Assembly (NCBI RefSeq): GCF_016595505.1
Contig: NZ_JAENIL010000030.1
Coordinates: forward strand, 1 to 64,000
Length of the DNA: 64,000 bases
Source of the DNA: Pelagicoccus mobilis
GTDB taxonomy: Bacteria > Verrucomicrobiota > Verrucomicrobiia > Opitutales > Opitutaceae
Direction of reading: 5' to 3'
In this document: positions 9,297-17,493 of the stretch, in pieces
Layout: every line of letters starts with the position of its first letter
Position numbering within the stretch: the first letter of the stretch is position 1
Notes under the pieces: model-generated
Told to the model about the DNA's origin: nothing
Seen by the model: only the letters and a program-made list of their open reading frames with translations
Databases searched by the model: none
Translations under genes and position numbers: made by a program

Positions 9297-10931
9297 CTAG
9301 GCTTGGAGAATTAGGATTATCGCGGCGCAAGCTGCGACTGCGAGCAGTTGCCAGAGCGGCGAGGCCTTTGAATTGGATTGTTGGTAGCAATAGCCAATCA
9401 GAAATAGGGAGCCTAACAGTGACAAGGATGCGGTAAGTGCGGATATGGACGGGGTGGCTATGCTCGCGTATGGGAGTGTACTGGTGAACTCGAGGAGCAG
9501 GTGTATCAACTTAATTAGTACGATCGCGGCGTTGTTGTAGAACTCGCTAATCGGAACTAGGTCTATGAGTGGCGAGAAAAGCAAGGAGAGGAAACCTGCG
9601 ATTATAGCGAGCGAAGCGAGGGGGAGTGCGACTAGATTAATCAATATTCCGTAAGTTGGGAGAATCTGGAAGTAGTAGATTCCAAGCATCGCTGAAACGA
9701 GAAAGGCTGCTGTGCTCACTCCAGTTGCATCGAGTATCCAGTTCTTGGAGGCTAGGAGTAGTTTCTGATGTTTCGATAACGCAGCTTGAGGAATATCTCT
9801 GTATAGGGGGACGAGGTGATTGAGTGTTTTGGCAAGTGGAAGACCGAGTAATAGAATCGCCGTTACGGTGAGGTAAGACATCTGGAATCCGGCCTGAAAG
9901 AGTTGTCCTGGAGAGAGCAGCAGGTAGATCAATGCGGAGAGGGCGAGGGCGTTCACCGGAGCGTTTTGCTTTTGGCTGAAATTGGCGAGATAGAAGCACG
10001 CGACCATGAGGAGCGCTCTCCAGGAAGAGGCGGACCCGCCTGTCACTAAAACGAAGAGAGCAACTGCAGTGAGAGTGAGAATCGCGCGAGGTTTTCGAGT
10101 GAATCTGAGGACGGTGAGCAGGGTGTGGAAACAGACGGTGATGACTCCTATGTGTAGGCCGCTGATGGCGAACAAGTGCATCGTCCCATTTGAGAGGAAC
10201 AGCTGTTTTTGTTCAGGGCTGAGCTCGCTTTTTTGCCCAAGCATTAGTCCTTTGAGCGCTCCAGTGTATTCGCTTTCTGGAACGCTGTTGCGAGATAGAA
10301 TTTCGGAAAAATGTTCGCGAGCGTGGTTGAAGAAAGCGGTAGAGCCACTCGATTCTTTCGACTTGGAGAGGATGTATCCTTGTTTGTAGTCGAGTCCGAT
10401 GCCTAGATTTCTTAGATAGGCGTCGAAGCGATCGCCATCAGAGTAGGAGCGAAGGGGGCGGACCACTCCGATTGCCTTGAAGGTTTCACCTTCTTGGGGA
10501 TGCTCCGTAAGGGCGTCCGTATCTAGGAAAAAGAAGACGCTTCTTTGAGTGAGCCAATTTTGCTGGGGTGGTGTTTGAACGATTTGGGCGATGCCAAGGG
10601 TGGTGTCGGGATCGGTGGCGTTGAACAGGGTTTCTATTCTCAACTCCAGAACAGCTTCGCGGGGAGGCATATGAGCTTGCTCGTTTCGCAACCCTTCTTG
10701 ACTGGAGAATCGAATCGCTCCGAGGGATGTGATGGATACGACGAAAAACAAGTGCCACAGAGGGAGCTTGCTAGATGCCGCGACGTAGGAGAGACCCCCT
10801 GCGACTATGGCGATAAGAAGCGGGTAACCTATGTCGGAAAGTGGCTGGAAACGAGCGATCGCTATTCCAGTGGCGTAGGGTAACAGTATCCAAAGCAGCG
10901 GTACGCGACGCGGCTTGGCGGCAGATGGCAT
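9297..10931 (-). CDS. comEC: ComEC/Rec2-type DNA-uptake channel lacking the nuclease-like domain
   Basis: Inner-membrane protein of natural transformation that conducts single-stranded DNA into the cytoplasm. 544 residues: helical membrane start, soluble DUF4131 (OB-like) region at about 40-180, then the ComEC competence domain of many helices at about 215-500, including the characteristic LFAISGLHIGVITVCFH segment and the GGSASSWRALLM motif. Full-length ComEC (700-800 residues) usually ends with a metallo-beta-lactamase-like domain; here the protein stops after the helices and no such domain occurs nearby. ATG 10931 directly follows the thiD stop with no gap, so the two are translated from one message. 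Confidence 0.9.
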   Translation of the reverse strand: MPSAAKPRRVPLLWILLPYATGIAIARFQPLSDIGYPLLIAIVAGGLSYVAASSKLPLWHLFFVVSITSLGAIRFSSQEGLRNEQAHMPPREAVLELRIETLFNATDPDTTLGIAQIVQTPPQQNWLTQRSVFFFLDTDALTEHPQEGETFKAIGVVRPLRSYSDGDRFDAYLRNLGIGLDYKQGYILSKSKESSGSTAFFNHAREHFSEILSRNSVPESEYTGALKGLMLGQKSELSPEQKQLFLSNGTMHLFAISGLHIGVITVCFHTLLTVLRFTRKPRAILTLTAVALFVLVTGGSASSWRALLMVACFYLANFSQKQNAPVNALALSALIYLLLSPGQLFQAGFQMSYLTVTAILLLGLPLAKTLNHLVPLYRDIPQAALSKHQKLLLASKNWILDATGVSTAAFLVSAMLGIYYFQILPTYGILINLVALPLASLAIIAGFLSLLFSPLIDLVPISEFYNNAAIVLIKLIHLLLEFTSTLPYASIATPSISALTASLSLLGSLFLIGYCYQQSNSKASPLWQLLAVAACAAIILILQA

Positions 10932-11723
10932 TTAGGGGAGGTGGTTTATGAAGGGGGATTGAGGTAGAGTAACGGGGGATTCCATTCCGCGTCTGAGGTA
11001 GTCGCGAGCGATTGAAATGGCGTCGAGGGCGGTATTGCCCTTTGCGATTTGAGCGGCGGTGGCGGAGCTGAGCGTGCAGCCGCTGCCGTGTGTATCGATT
11101 TCTTGGATTCGAGTTTGGTGAAAGTGGTGCGTTTCGCCGGACGGCGTCGCGACTACGTCAATAAGGTCCTCTCCTTCGAGGTGGCCGCCTTTGACGAGCG
11201 CGGTTGCCTGATAGGCCTTGGCGAGGTCGATGGCAGCTTGGTCCATTTCCTCCACGTTTTGGATCTCGCGTCCGAGAAGAAGTTTGGCTTCGTCGAGGTT
11301 TGGGGTGACCACGCGTGCTAGAGGCAGAAGGTGGATTTTTAGGGCGTCGAGGGCGTCGTCCTGGAGCAGAACGTGTCCGCTTGTCGCTACGGACACGGGG
11401 TCGACGACAATGGAGATGAGGGGGGCTCGTTCCAATCGGCGGGCGACCGCCATGATGATTTCGCGATTGAAGAGCATTCCTGTTTTGATCGCCTTGATCG
11501 GGTAGAAGTCGAGGACCTGCGAGATCTGGGCGTCAACGAATTCGGCTGGGGCGGTATGAATTGCCGAGACGCCTGTCGGGTTTTGGGCGGTGAGGCAGGT
11601 GATGGCGGTTGTTCCGTAGACTCCGTTTGCGGCGAAGCTTAGCAAATCCGCTTGGATGCCGGCGTTTCCTCCGGAATCGGATCCGGCGATGGAGAGGGCA
11701 GCTGGGGGAGTCGAGTCGGACAT
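10932..11723 (-). CDS. thiD: Hydroxymethylpyrimidine/phosphomethylpyrimidine kinase
   Basis: Phosphorylates hydroxymethylpyrimidine and its phosphate in thiamin pyrophosphate synthesis; cytosolic ribokinase-fold enzyme. 263 residues, normal length. Visible family motifs are [15 protein letters not shown] near the N-terminus (substrate pocket), [28 protein letters not shown], and the anion-hole/catalytic [12 protein letters not shown] near residue 210. It is the first gene of a minus-strand transcript with the comEC-like gene, an unusual pairing. The region upstream contains no visible thi-box (TPP) riboswitch; instead the 40-bp palindromic element at 11784-11823 lies between this gene and the divergent rarA. 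Confidence 0.95.
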   Translation of the reverse strand: MSDSTPPAALSIAGSDSGGNAGIQADLLSFAANGVYGTTAITCLTAQNPTGVSAIHTAPAEFVDAQISQVLDFYPIKAIKTGMLFNREIIMAVARRLERAPLISIVVDPVSVATSGHVLLQDDALDALKIHLLPLARVVTPNLDEAKLLLGREIQNVEEMDQAAIDLAKAYQATALVKGGHLEGEDLIDVVATPSGETHHFHQTRIQEIDTHGSGCTLSSATAAQIAKGNTALDAISIARDYLRRGMESPVTLPQSPFINHLP

Positions 11724-11783
11724 AATTGTAAGGTGATTTTGCGCTAGGAGTGCTCAATGCCAAGCTAGAGTTGCCGGGTGGTG

Positions 11784-11823
11784 CGCGCGCTTTGCTACGT
11801 AACGTTACGTTGCGGACTGCGCG
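11784..11823 (+). repeat. 40-bp palindromic element, copy A (upstream of rarA)
   Basis: Core TTTGCTACGTAACGTTACGT (11791-11810) plus a following T is identical to copies B and C near 61.3 and 62.2 kb. The core contains the perfect palindrome ACGTAACGTTACGT. The right arm CTGCGC at 11817-11822 is at exactly the same distance as in copies B and C; the left arm keeps only GCGC. It lies between divergent thiD (start 11723) and rarA (start 11903), a promoter region. It is probably an operator or a dispersed cassette end; the sequence alone cannot decide. Confidence 0.85.
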
Positions 11824-11902
11824 GGCTGCGAGCGGGGCGTTTGTTTCGGGGTGAAGCGATGATGGTTTTGACCTTGGGACTGAGGGGGCCTAGCTGTGGA
11901 GA

Positions 11903-13252
11903 ATGGATGATCAGGCGAGTTTGTTTGGAGCGGAAGAGGAGGTGGCTCTGCGAAAGGATGAAGGGGGGCGGCCGAGCAAACGGCAACCGCTGGCGGCCCG
12001 TCTGCGTCCGAGAAACCTGAAGGAGGTGGTCGGGCAGGACCACATTTTGGGCGAGGGCAATTTGCTTCCTCGCTTGGTGGAGTCCAACACCTTTGGCAGC
12101 TTGCTCTTTTATGGGCCGCCGGGTTGTGGGAAGACGAGTATGGCTGAGGCGATAGCGGGAGAGACCCAAAGCCGGTTTGTCAGGGTGAATGCGGTGATGT
12201 CGAATGTGGGGGAGCTACGCGAAATCTTATCGATCGCTCGTCGTATGGAGGACAAGGATACGGTGCTCTTTGTGGATGAGATTCATCGCTTCAACAAGTC
12301 GCAGCAGGATTTGCTGTTGCCGGATGTGGAAGCGGGGAATATCCGATTGATCGGCGCTACGACTCATAATCCTGGGTTTTATGTGAATGCTCCATTGCTG
12401 AGTCGGAGTCATTTGTTTCGCCTGAATCCTCATTCTGTAGAGACGGTGGCGGCGCGTCTTGCGAAGGCTTTGAAGGACGAGGAACGCGGGTTGGGCGGAC
12501 GTCGGCATGAGGCGGAAGCGGAAGTGCTGGAAGGCTTGGCGAAGCTTTGTGACGGGGATTTGCGTCGGGCGTTGAATGCGTTGGAGGTGATTGCGATGGG
12601 GCTGGCCGAGAGCGAGCCGATTACAGCGGATGCTATCAGTGTATTCGCCTCGGAACGACAGATTCGCTATGACGCGAACGAGGACGAGCACTACGATACG
12701 ATTTCAGCGTTCATAAAAAGTATACGAGGTGGGTCGCCTGATGCGGCTCTTTATTGGTTGGCGAAGATGTTGGCTGGCGGCGAGGATCCTCGTTTTATCG
12801 CTCGCCGCTTGGTTATTTCCGCCTCGGAGGATATTGGGTTGGCGGATTCGAACGCATTGCCTTTGGCGGTGGCGACGCAGCAAGCCTGCGAGTTCGTGGG
12901 GATGCCGGAGTGTCGGATTAACTTGGCTCATTGCGTGGCCTATTTGGCTGCTGCTCCCAAGAGTAACTCGGCGTATGCGGCGATCGGGAAGGCGTTGGCT
13001 GACATCAAGCAGGGGCCTGTTCAGGAGGTGCCTGTTTGGTTGAGAGACAGCGGTGGAAAGGCTTCGAAGGCTCTGGGGAATTCGGCTGACTATCGCTACA
13101 GCCATGACTATCCGGAGAACGTGTCTGGCCAGGAGTTTATGCTAGAGCCGAAGCGATTCTTGGATTTGAACCGTGTGGGGGCAGAGACGGAGATTGCCAA
13201 GCGTCTGGAGCGTTGGGAGAAATTGAAAAAGGAACGGAAAGAGGAACTGTAA
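11903..13252 (+). CDS. rarA: Replication-associated recombination ATPase RarA (MgsA)
   Basis: Clamp-loader-like AAA+ ATPase acting at stalled or gapped replication forks. 449 residues, normal length. Walker A is FYGPPGCGKTSMAEA (about residue 70), Walker B VLFVDEIHRFNKSQQD, sensor region GATTHNPGFYVNAPLLSRS, and the C-terminal tetramerisation region has the family segments SAFIKSIRGGSPDAALYWLA and SEDIGLADSNAL. The start ATG 11903 has a close GGAG just upstream. It lies 79 bases downstream of palindromic element copy A, so it may belong to whatever regulon that element marks. A YhcH-family gene follows after 4 bases. Confidence 0.95.
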   Translation: MDDQASLFGAEEEVALRKDEGGRPSKRQPLAARLRPRNLKEVVGQDHILGEGNLLPRLVESNTFGSLLFYGPPGCGKTSMAEAIAGETQSRFVRVNAVMSNVGELREILSIARRMEDKDTVLFVDEIHRFNKSQQDLLLPDVEAGNIRLIGATTHNPGFYVNAPLLSRSHLFRLNPHSVETVAARLAKALKDEERGLGGRRHEAEAEVLEGLAKLCDGDLRRALNALEVIAMGLAESEPITADAISVFASERQIRYDANEDEHYDTISAFIKSIRGGSPDAALYWLAKMLAGGEDPRFIARRLVISASEDIGLADSNALPLAVATQQACEFVGMPECRINLAHCVAYLAAAPKSNSAYAAIGKALADIKQGPVQEVPVWLRDSGGKASKALGNSADYRYSHDYPENVSGQEFMLEPKRFLDLNRVGAETEIAKRLERWEKLKKERKEEL

Positions 13253-13256
13253 TATT

Positions 13257-13733
13257 ATGATCGTAGACCATATTCAAAATTGGCGGAATTATTCGCTGGG
13301 TGGAGCTTGGGAGAAGGCGTTCTCCTTTCTGGAAACGCTTTCTGTCGATGCGGAGGAAAAGGAGTATCCGATCGATGGAGACGCTATTTTTGCTCGGGTG
13401 ATGAGTTATCCGACCAAGGTGGAGACTGCGGAGGACGCGGTGTTGGAAGCCCACAGAAGGTATGTGGATATCCAGATGGCGTTGATCGGATCGGAGCGAA
13501 TCTCGGTTTATCCGACTCATGAGATGATTGAGAAGGGGGGCTACGACGCTGAGCGGGATGTCGAGTTTTTTGAATACAAGGAAGCTGCGAAACTTCAATT
13601 GTCGATGTATCCGGGGACGTTTGCCTGCTTGTTGCCGCAGGATGCTCATATGCCGCAGCTTTTTACGGAAGAAGCGGGCAAGGTGGTAAAGAAGGTGGTT
13701 GTGAAAATCCTTCTGGACCGGCTGGATGTCTAG
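13257..13733 (+). CDS. YhcH/YjgK/YiaL family protein
   Basis: 158-residue cupin-like protein of the family that includes E. coli NanQ (YhcH, an N-acetylneuraminate anomerase) and the beta-galactosidase beta subunit. Visible family features are the EAHRRYVDIQMALIGSERI segment (His/Asp metal and sugar-binding region) near residue 65, the FFAL-like acidic strand around DVEFFEYKE, and the C-terminal LLPQDAHMPQL and KKVVVKILL. The start lies 4 bases after rarA, so the genes are co-transcribed. No sialic acid genes are in the window, so the specific sugar substrate is unknown. Confidence 0.88.
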   Translation: MIVDHIQNWRNYSLGGAWEKAFSFLETLSVDAEEKEYPIDGDAIFARVMSYPTKVETAEDAVLEAHRRYVDIQMALIGSERISVYPTHEMIEKGGYDAERDVEFFEYKEAAKLQLSMYPGTFACLLPQDAHMPQLFTEEAGKVVKKVVVKILLDRLDV

Positions 13734-13755
13734 GGGGCGTTCTTTGGCTTTGAAT

Positions 13756-13784
13756 GCCCGTTGAGGACAACGGGCTCTCCCTTA
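13756..13784 (-). repeat. REP-like hairpin R1
   Basis: Stem GCCCGTTG (13756-13763) and CAACGGGC (13768-13775) with a four-base loop. Read on the minus strand, the hairpin is preceded by TAAGGGAGA, a GGAG-type head. The TAA in that head (13782-13784) is the stop codon of the minus-strand FkbM-type gene. It is very similar to R2, with a compensating C/G swap in the stem. Confidence 0.7.
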
Positions 13785-14528
13785 GTTGTCGCCGAAGTCC
13801 GCGTAGCGGAAGAGGTGAAGGGTAGTGCGACCGTCGTGCTGGCTGGATACGATCTTCTGGTAGCAGTGCGGAAGACCGGGCAAGTTGACGTTTGTGGAGA
13901 AGGTTCGGAAGAGGAGGAAAGTGGGCTTGTAGCGGTCGAAGTTCATTCCTTCGAGTACGCGGTCTTCGTAGCCAGTGAGATTGAAGACGAGGAGCTCGAA
14001 ATTGCTGTCGAAGTTTGAGCGTTCGAGGATGCCGCAGATGGAGTTGGTGCTCACGTAGTTCACCTGCTTGCGTTTCACCTGATTGGGGAGCGGGACTTGG
14101 ATGGGCTTTCCTTCGAGTCGCTCTTTCGCCTCTTGGAGGAGGGTTTTGCGAACGGAAGCTGAGGGGGGTAGGCCTACGATTTCGATGTAGGAGTCGCGAA
14201 GCAGTTTTTCGGAGGCTGCTACATTGAGCGATACGCTCGACTTGCGATTTTTCCGGCAGCGGTGAAAGAGGTGGGGCCAGGGTTCGATGAGGAGTCCTTT
14301 CCAACCGAGGGCCTTTTCGAGGTAGGGAGTCAGGCTGCCGTTGATGCCGTCGCGGGCGCCGATCTCGACGAATTTGCCTCCTGGCTTGTTGAAATAGGGT
14401 AGCAGCGTCTTTGCGTGGGGCTTGAGAGCTCCCATCGTGAATGTCCGATGGAAGGCCCGGGCGAGTGGGCCTTTTTGCTTGGATTGTTGGTTGCTTGCCA
14501 CGGCTGAGTAGAGTGCTTGCTTCGTCAT
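13782..14528 (-). CDS. FkbM-family SAM-dependent methyltransferase
   Basis: 248 residues. FkbM-type enzymes O-methylate sugars, glycans or secondary metabolites. The SAM-binding motif I is GGKFVEIGARDGINGS (about residue 50), followed by GLLIEPWPHLFHRC, where the Glu after the second strand contacts the SAM ribose, and the family C-terminal region NLTGYEDRVLEGMNF. No signal peptide. It is a monocistronic-looking gene at the end of the minus-strand block; its stop codon is part of hairpin R1. The substrate is unknown, but the glycan-modification genes at 29-38 kb make a cell-surface polysaccharide plausible. Confidence 0.8.
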   Translation of the reverse strand: MTKQALYSAVASNQQSKQKGPLARAFHRTFTMGALKPHAKTLLPYFNKPGGKFVEIGARDGINGSLTPYLEKALGWKGLLIEPWPHLFHRCRKNRKSSVSLNVAASEKLLRDSYIEIVGLPPSASVRKTLLQEAKERLEGKPIQVPLPNQVKRKQVNYVSTNSICGILERSNFDSNFELLVFNLTGYEDRVLEGMNFDRYKPTFLLFRTFSTNVNLPGLPHCYQKIVSSQHDGRTTLHLFRYADFGDN

Positions 14529-14742
14529 TCGGCGAAATTGGGCGCTGGTTAAGCCGGAATGCTGGAAATTTGCCTATTCTGGGGGCGAACTCGCTAGTCT
14601 TTGGCCTCTAGGGGAATAGCGGAGGATCGAGTCGCGTTTACGCCTGATTTACGAGAGCGGCGATTTGTGTTAAATTGTTCCCATCGTGGCGGAGGGATCT
14701 GTCGCTGATAACAGACGAAGAAGAAATTTTCTCCAAGCAACA

Positions 14743-14772
14743 GTAGGACCCGTGGCCAGGTGGCGGCGGGTC
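14743..14772 (+). repeat. REP-like hairpin R6 (opposite orientation, tentative)
   Basis: A GTAG head (14743-14746) is followed by stem GACCCG, a 2x2 internal mismatch, GCC, loop AGGT, GGC and CGGGTC (14767-14772). This is the same head-plus-hairpin layout as R1-R4 but on the plus strand. It lies in the 271-base gap between the GDPD and FkbM genes, where no gene is visible. Confidence 0.4.
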
Positions 14773-14799
14773 TTCTGCTATCTGGACCTGAGGTGGGAG

Positions 14800-15615
14800 C
14801 TAGGGGGCGAGGGTGGCTCGGAGGCTGCCCGGGGTATTGGTGGTGAGTGATTGGGCGCCGAGCGTGAGCCACTGGCGGGCGGTTTCTGGTTTGTCGACGG
14901 TCCAGGTGTGCAGCTCGTAACCGGCTTCGAGAATTGGGGCGAGGTAATCTGCGTCGACGTGGGGGTGGCAGTAGAGGCTGAGGCCGTCGGCTTTGGTGCG
15001 GCGGAGCTCTTGGACGAGGTGCTGGGGAGTGGGTACTAGGTTGGGGGATTTGTCGCGATGGCGTGGGGTGGCGAGAAGGATGGCTTTAAGGGAGGGGCGT
15101 TGGGATTTGACTGCTTTTATGACGCGTCCGCTGAAGGCAATGATGACGATTTGAGACGGGGCGATATCGGAGGAGTCTATGACCTTGAGGAGATGGCGGA
15201 CTATCTTGGGGCTGCTTTTGATTTCGATGTAGAGCTTTTTGTCGGGCGGGACGGTGGTGAGGACTTCGGCCAAGGTGGGGATGGAGGTTCCGGCGAACTC
15301 GGGGGATTTCCAGGTGCCGACGTCGAGGGCTTTGAGCTGGGCGAGTGTGGACTTGCGGACGGTGAGGTTTTGTTTGGCGTAGCTTCCTGTAGTGGGGTTG
15401 TGGATGCAGACGACTTGCTTGTCGCGGGTGAGGTGGAAATCGCCTTCGATGGCGTCAGCTCCCTGTTGCCAGGCGAGCTGGAAAGCGGGCAGGGTGTTTT
15501 CGGGGGCGTCGGCGGAGGCTCCGCGGTGGGCGACGATGAGCGGGGATGTGGAAGACTTGAGTAGACTGGGCGTCGAAAGAGACATTAGGAGGGCAAGCAG
15601 GATGGAACGAAGCAT
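14800..15615 (-). CDS. Glycerophosphodiester phosphodiesterase, exported
   Basis: Hydrolyses glycerophosphodiesters to glycerol 3-phosphate and an alcohol. 271 residues with a signal peptide in the first 22. GDPD motifs: VAHRGASADAPENT (catalytic His-Arg and Glu), GADAIEGDFHLTRDKQVVCIHNP (metal-binding Glu/Asp and second catalytic His), ELYIEIK-like KLYIEIKSS, and the C-terminal YELHTWTVDKPETARQWL strand that normally reads VwVWTVN. Periplasmic location is inferred from the leader. It lies 99 bases downstream of the ferredoxin gene on the same strand, with REP-like hairpin R2 between. The family assignment is firm; the specific substrate (GlpQ or UgpQ type) is not decided. Confidence 0.92.
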   Translation of the reverse strand: MLRSILLALLMSLSTPSLLKSSTSPLIVAHRGASADAPENTLPAFQLAWQQGADAIEGDFHLTRDKQVVCIHNPTTGSYAKQNLTVRKSTLAQLKALDVGTWKSPEFAGTSIPTLAEVLTTVPPDKKLYIEIKSSPKIVRHLLKVIDSSDIAPSQIVIIAFSGRVIKAVKSQRPSLKAILLATPRHRDKSPNLVPTPQHLVQELRRTKADGLSLYCHPHVDADYLAPILEAGYELHTWTVDKPETARQWLTLGAQSLTTNTPGSLRATLAP

Positions 15616-15676
15616 TTATGAAATACAATGCTCCGACGAGATCGGAAACGCAAGTTGGCTTGAGCTGTGTGTTTGT

Positions 15677-15704
15677 GGCCGTTGGGGACAACGGCCGCTA
15701 CCTA
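15677..15704 (-). repeat. REP-like hairpin R2
   Basis: Stem GGCCGTTG (15677-15684) and CAACGGCC (15689-15696) with a four-base loop. Read on the minus strand the head is TTAGGTAGC, a GTAG-type head. It lies 11 bases beyond the ferredoxin stop codon, between that gene and the GDPD gene. Confidence 0.7.
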
Positions 15705-15714
15705 ATGTGAGTAA

Positions 15715-15939
15715 CTATCCTTCGATCTTGATGATGGTGACGGGGCAGTGGTCGGCGGCTTCCTTGAGGGCTTCGCGGTCTTCTTCGAAGCCTTGGCCGA
15801 TCTGGAAGGGATCGTCCTCGGCTATGACTTGGTGGAGTTGGGCCAAGCCTTCCTCGTCCATCTTCCAGTAGTTGGGGGCGACTTCGGTGCAGAGGGCGCA
15901 GCCGATGCATTCGAGTCGCTTGTGTTTGATGGTGATCAT
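15715..15939 (-). CDS. Mono-cluster 4Fe-4S ferredoxin
   Basis: 74-residue electron carrier from ATG 15939; the open frame runs further upstream (to 16095) but that part is Ser/Lys-rich junk overlapping the U32 gene, so the internal Met in front of ITIKHKRLECIGC is chosen. Cys pattern CIGCALC plus a later Cys in DHCPV gives four ligands for a single cluster, as in ferredoxins of the Fer4_13/COG1141 type. The middle is acidic. It sits between the U32 gene and the GDPD gene on the minus strand; ferredoxin next to a U32 protein may be meaningful because some U32 proteins carry out hydroxylation chemistry. Confidence 0.85.
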   Translation of the reverse strand: MITIKHKRLECIGCALCTEVAPNYWKMDEEGLAQLHQVIAEDDPFQIGQGFEEDREALKEAADHCPVTIIKIEG

Positions 15940-15962
15940 TTGGAGGATGAGCTGCTTGTTAC

Positions 15963-15989
15963 GGCAACGACGGAGCGTTGCCCTCCTAT
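15963..15989 (-). repeat. REP-like hairpin R3
   Basis: Stem GGCAACG (15963-15969) and CGTTGCC (15976-15982) with a six-base loop. The minus-strand head is ATAGGAGG, a GGAG-type head, and the TAG within it (15986-15988) is the stop codon of the U32 gene. Confidence 0.7.
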
Positions 15990-17233
15990 GCTGGGAGATG
16001 GAGGAAGAACTTGTCGTTTTGACGGACTTTGGCGTCGACTTTGATCGAGAAGACTTGGCCGTTGGTGACGTTTTCGGCTGTAGTGGTATCGTCAAGACGG
16101 AGGCCCTCGAGGGTGCCTTTTACGACTCCACTTGTTTCGCCGATGATGAGGTATTCTTGACCGGAGACGATGGGACCACTGGCGGTGATTTCGGCGACGC
16201 CGAGCTTGTTGTAGTAGTGGGTTACACGGCCGGCTTGGACTTTTTGGCGGGTGGCTTTGGTGCCGTGGGTCATGGACCAGCCTTGCTCGCGACCGAGGTA
16301 GTAGCCGGAGGAGTGCCCGCGGTGGTAGACTTTTTTGAGGTCGTCGTTGAGTTGGGTGACGAGGTCTTCGGTGAAGGTGCCGGACTGGATGGCGTCGACG
16401 CCGCGGCGGTAGGCGGCGGTGACGGTGGAAACGTATTCGGGAGCGCGGCCGCGGCCTTCGAGCTTGAGGGTGTGCACGCCGGCTTCGAGGACTTGGTCGA
16501 GGAAGTCGATGGTGCAGATGTCGTTGGGCGACATGACGAAGTTGTTGTCGATGAGGAGTTCCTTGCCGGACTCCTGGTCGACGACTTTGTACTCTTTGCG
16601 GCAGTTTTGGGTGCAGGCGCCGCGGTTGGCTGAGGCGTTGTCGGTGTAGAGGGACATGCCGCAGCGGCCGGAGACGGCGATGCAGAGGGCGCCATGGGCG
16701 AAAGCTTCGATCTCGACGGGGCGTCCGGAGGGGCCGCGGAGGTCATCGGCGATGACTTGCTGGCGGATCTTGCGGATCATGGAGAGGTTGAGCTCTCGGG
16801 CGAGGACGATGCGGTCGCAGAATTGGGCGTAGAATTTGAAGGATTCGTAGTTGGAGACGGAGAGTTGGGTGGAGAGATGGACCTCGAGGCCGAGTTCGCG
16901 GGCCTTGAGAATGCAAGCCATGTCGGAGGCGATGACGGCGTCGACCTTTTGCTTGGCGGCTTCTTCGAGCAGGGCGAAGCAGAGTTTGAGGTCGTGGTCG
17001 TAGAGGAGGGTGTTGAGAGTGAGGTAGCCGCGGATGCCGCCTTCGTGGCAGCGGGTCATGATTTCGGCGAGGTCCTTGAGGTGGAAGGAGCGGCGGGAGC
17101 GGGCTCGCATGTTGAGCTGGGCGAGACCGAAGTAGACGGAGTCGGCTCCGGAGTCGATGGCGGCTTGCAGGGATGGGTAGCAACCGGCGGGAGCGAGGAT
17201 TTCGACGTGTTCGGACTGTGTGGTGGTGCTCAT
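15986..17233 (-). CDS. Peptidase U32 family protein (TrhP/RlhA type)
   Basis: 415 residues. U32 proteins were named as collagenases, but several (E. coli TrhP/YegQ, RlhA/YdcP) are RNA hydroxylation factors that modify wobble uridine or 23S rRNA. The N-terminal barrel starts with [20 protein letters not shown] and has the VYFGL strand; the U32 signature is [20 protein letters not shown], followed by [13 protein letters not shown], giving four conserved Cys likely to bind an iron-sulfur cluster. A small C-terminal beta domain (residues 330-415) follows. Shorter than TrhP (about 450). The ferredoxin gene immediately downstream could supply electrons. ATG 17233; the array of CGCGAAT-type heptamers is just upstream. 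Confidence 0.85.
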   Translation of the reverse strand: MSTTTQSEHVEILAPAGCYPSLQAAIDSGADSVYFGLAQLNMRARSRRSFHLKDLAEIMTRCHEGGIRGYLTLNTLLYDHDLKLCFALLEEAAKQKVDAVIASDMACILKARELGLEVHLSTQLSVSNYESFKFYAQFCDRIVLARELNLSMIRKIRQQVIADDLRGPSGRPVEIEAFAHGALCIAVSGRCGMSLYTDNASANRGACTQNCRKEYKVVDQESGKELLIDNNFVMSPNDICTIDFLDQVLEAGVHTLKLEGRGRAPEYVSTVTAAYRRGVDAIQSGTFTEDLVTQLNDDLKKVYHRGHSSGYYLGREQGWSMTHGTKATRQKVQAGRVTHYYNKLGVAEITASGPIVSGQEYLIIGETSGVVKGTLEGLRLDDTTTAENVTNGQVFSIKVDAKVRQNDKFFLHLPA

Positions 17234-17241
17234 GTTGGAAC

Positions 17242-17268
17242 CGCTAATGGCCGCGAATTATCGCGAAT
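17242..17268. repeat. Three heptamers at 10-bp spacing (CGCTAAT/CGCGAAT)
   Basis: CGCTAAT at 17242, CGCGAAT at 17252 and CGCGAAT at 17262 start exactly ten bases apart, that is on one face of the helix. They begin 9 bases upstream of the U32 gene start, so they lie in its promoter or leader region. The rest of the 260-base gap contains a terminator and an 18-bp tandem repeat. Confidence 0.6.
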
Positions 17269-17386
17269 GGGTTGAGAATACTCTAAATTAAAGAGGAGCT
17301 TGTGTGTGGTTTTTTCTTGGGGAGTCAAGTGGTGGGGTGTGGGAGAGGGGAGTTTGACGTTTCTTTGGATGGTTTGGTGGGAAATG

Positions 17387-17410
17387 AAAAAGCTCGGCGG
17401 GTGGCCGAGC
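17387..17410 (-). terminator. Rho-independent terminator after the HIT gene
   Basis: On the minus strand GCTCGGC pairs with GCCGAGC around a five-base loop (CACCC) and is followed by a T run (the complement of 17387-17391). It lies downstream of the HIT gene and upstream of the U32 gene, separating two transcripts. Confidence 0.8.
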
Positions 17411-17418
17411 TTGGTGGG

Positions 17419-17472
17419 ATGAAGATTATGATTAGGATGAAGATTATGATTAGGAGGAAGATTGTGGTTAGG
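17419..17472. repeat. 18-bp tandem repeat, three units
   Basis: Units at 17419-17436 and 17437-17454 are identical (ATGAAGATTATGATTAGG); the third, 17455-17472, differs at three positions. It is non-coding, between the HIT gene stop and its terminator. Confidence 0.85.
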
Positions 17473-17493
17473 GGGATGAGGAGGGGTTGGGGA

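Noticed and set aside
11724-11783. Possible TPP riboswitch upstream of thiD
   Set aside because: No thi-box motifs (CUGAGA with partner helices) are visible.
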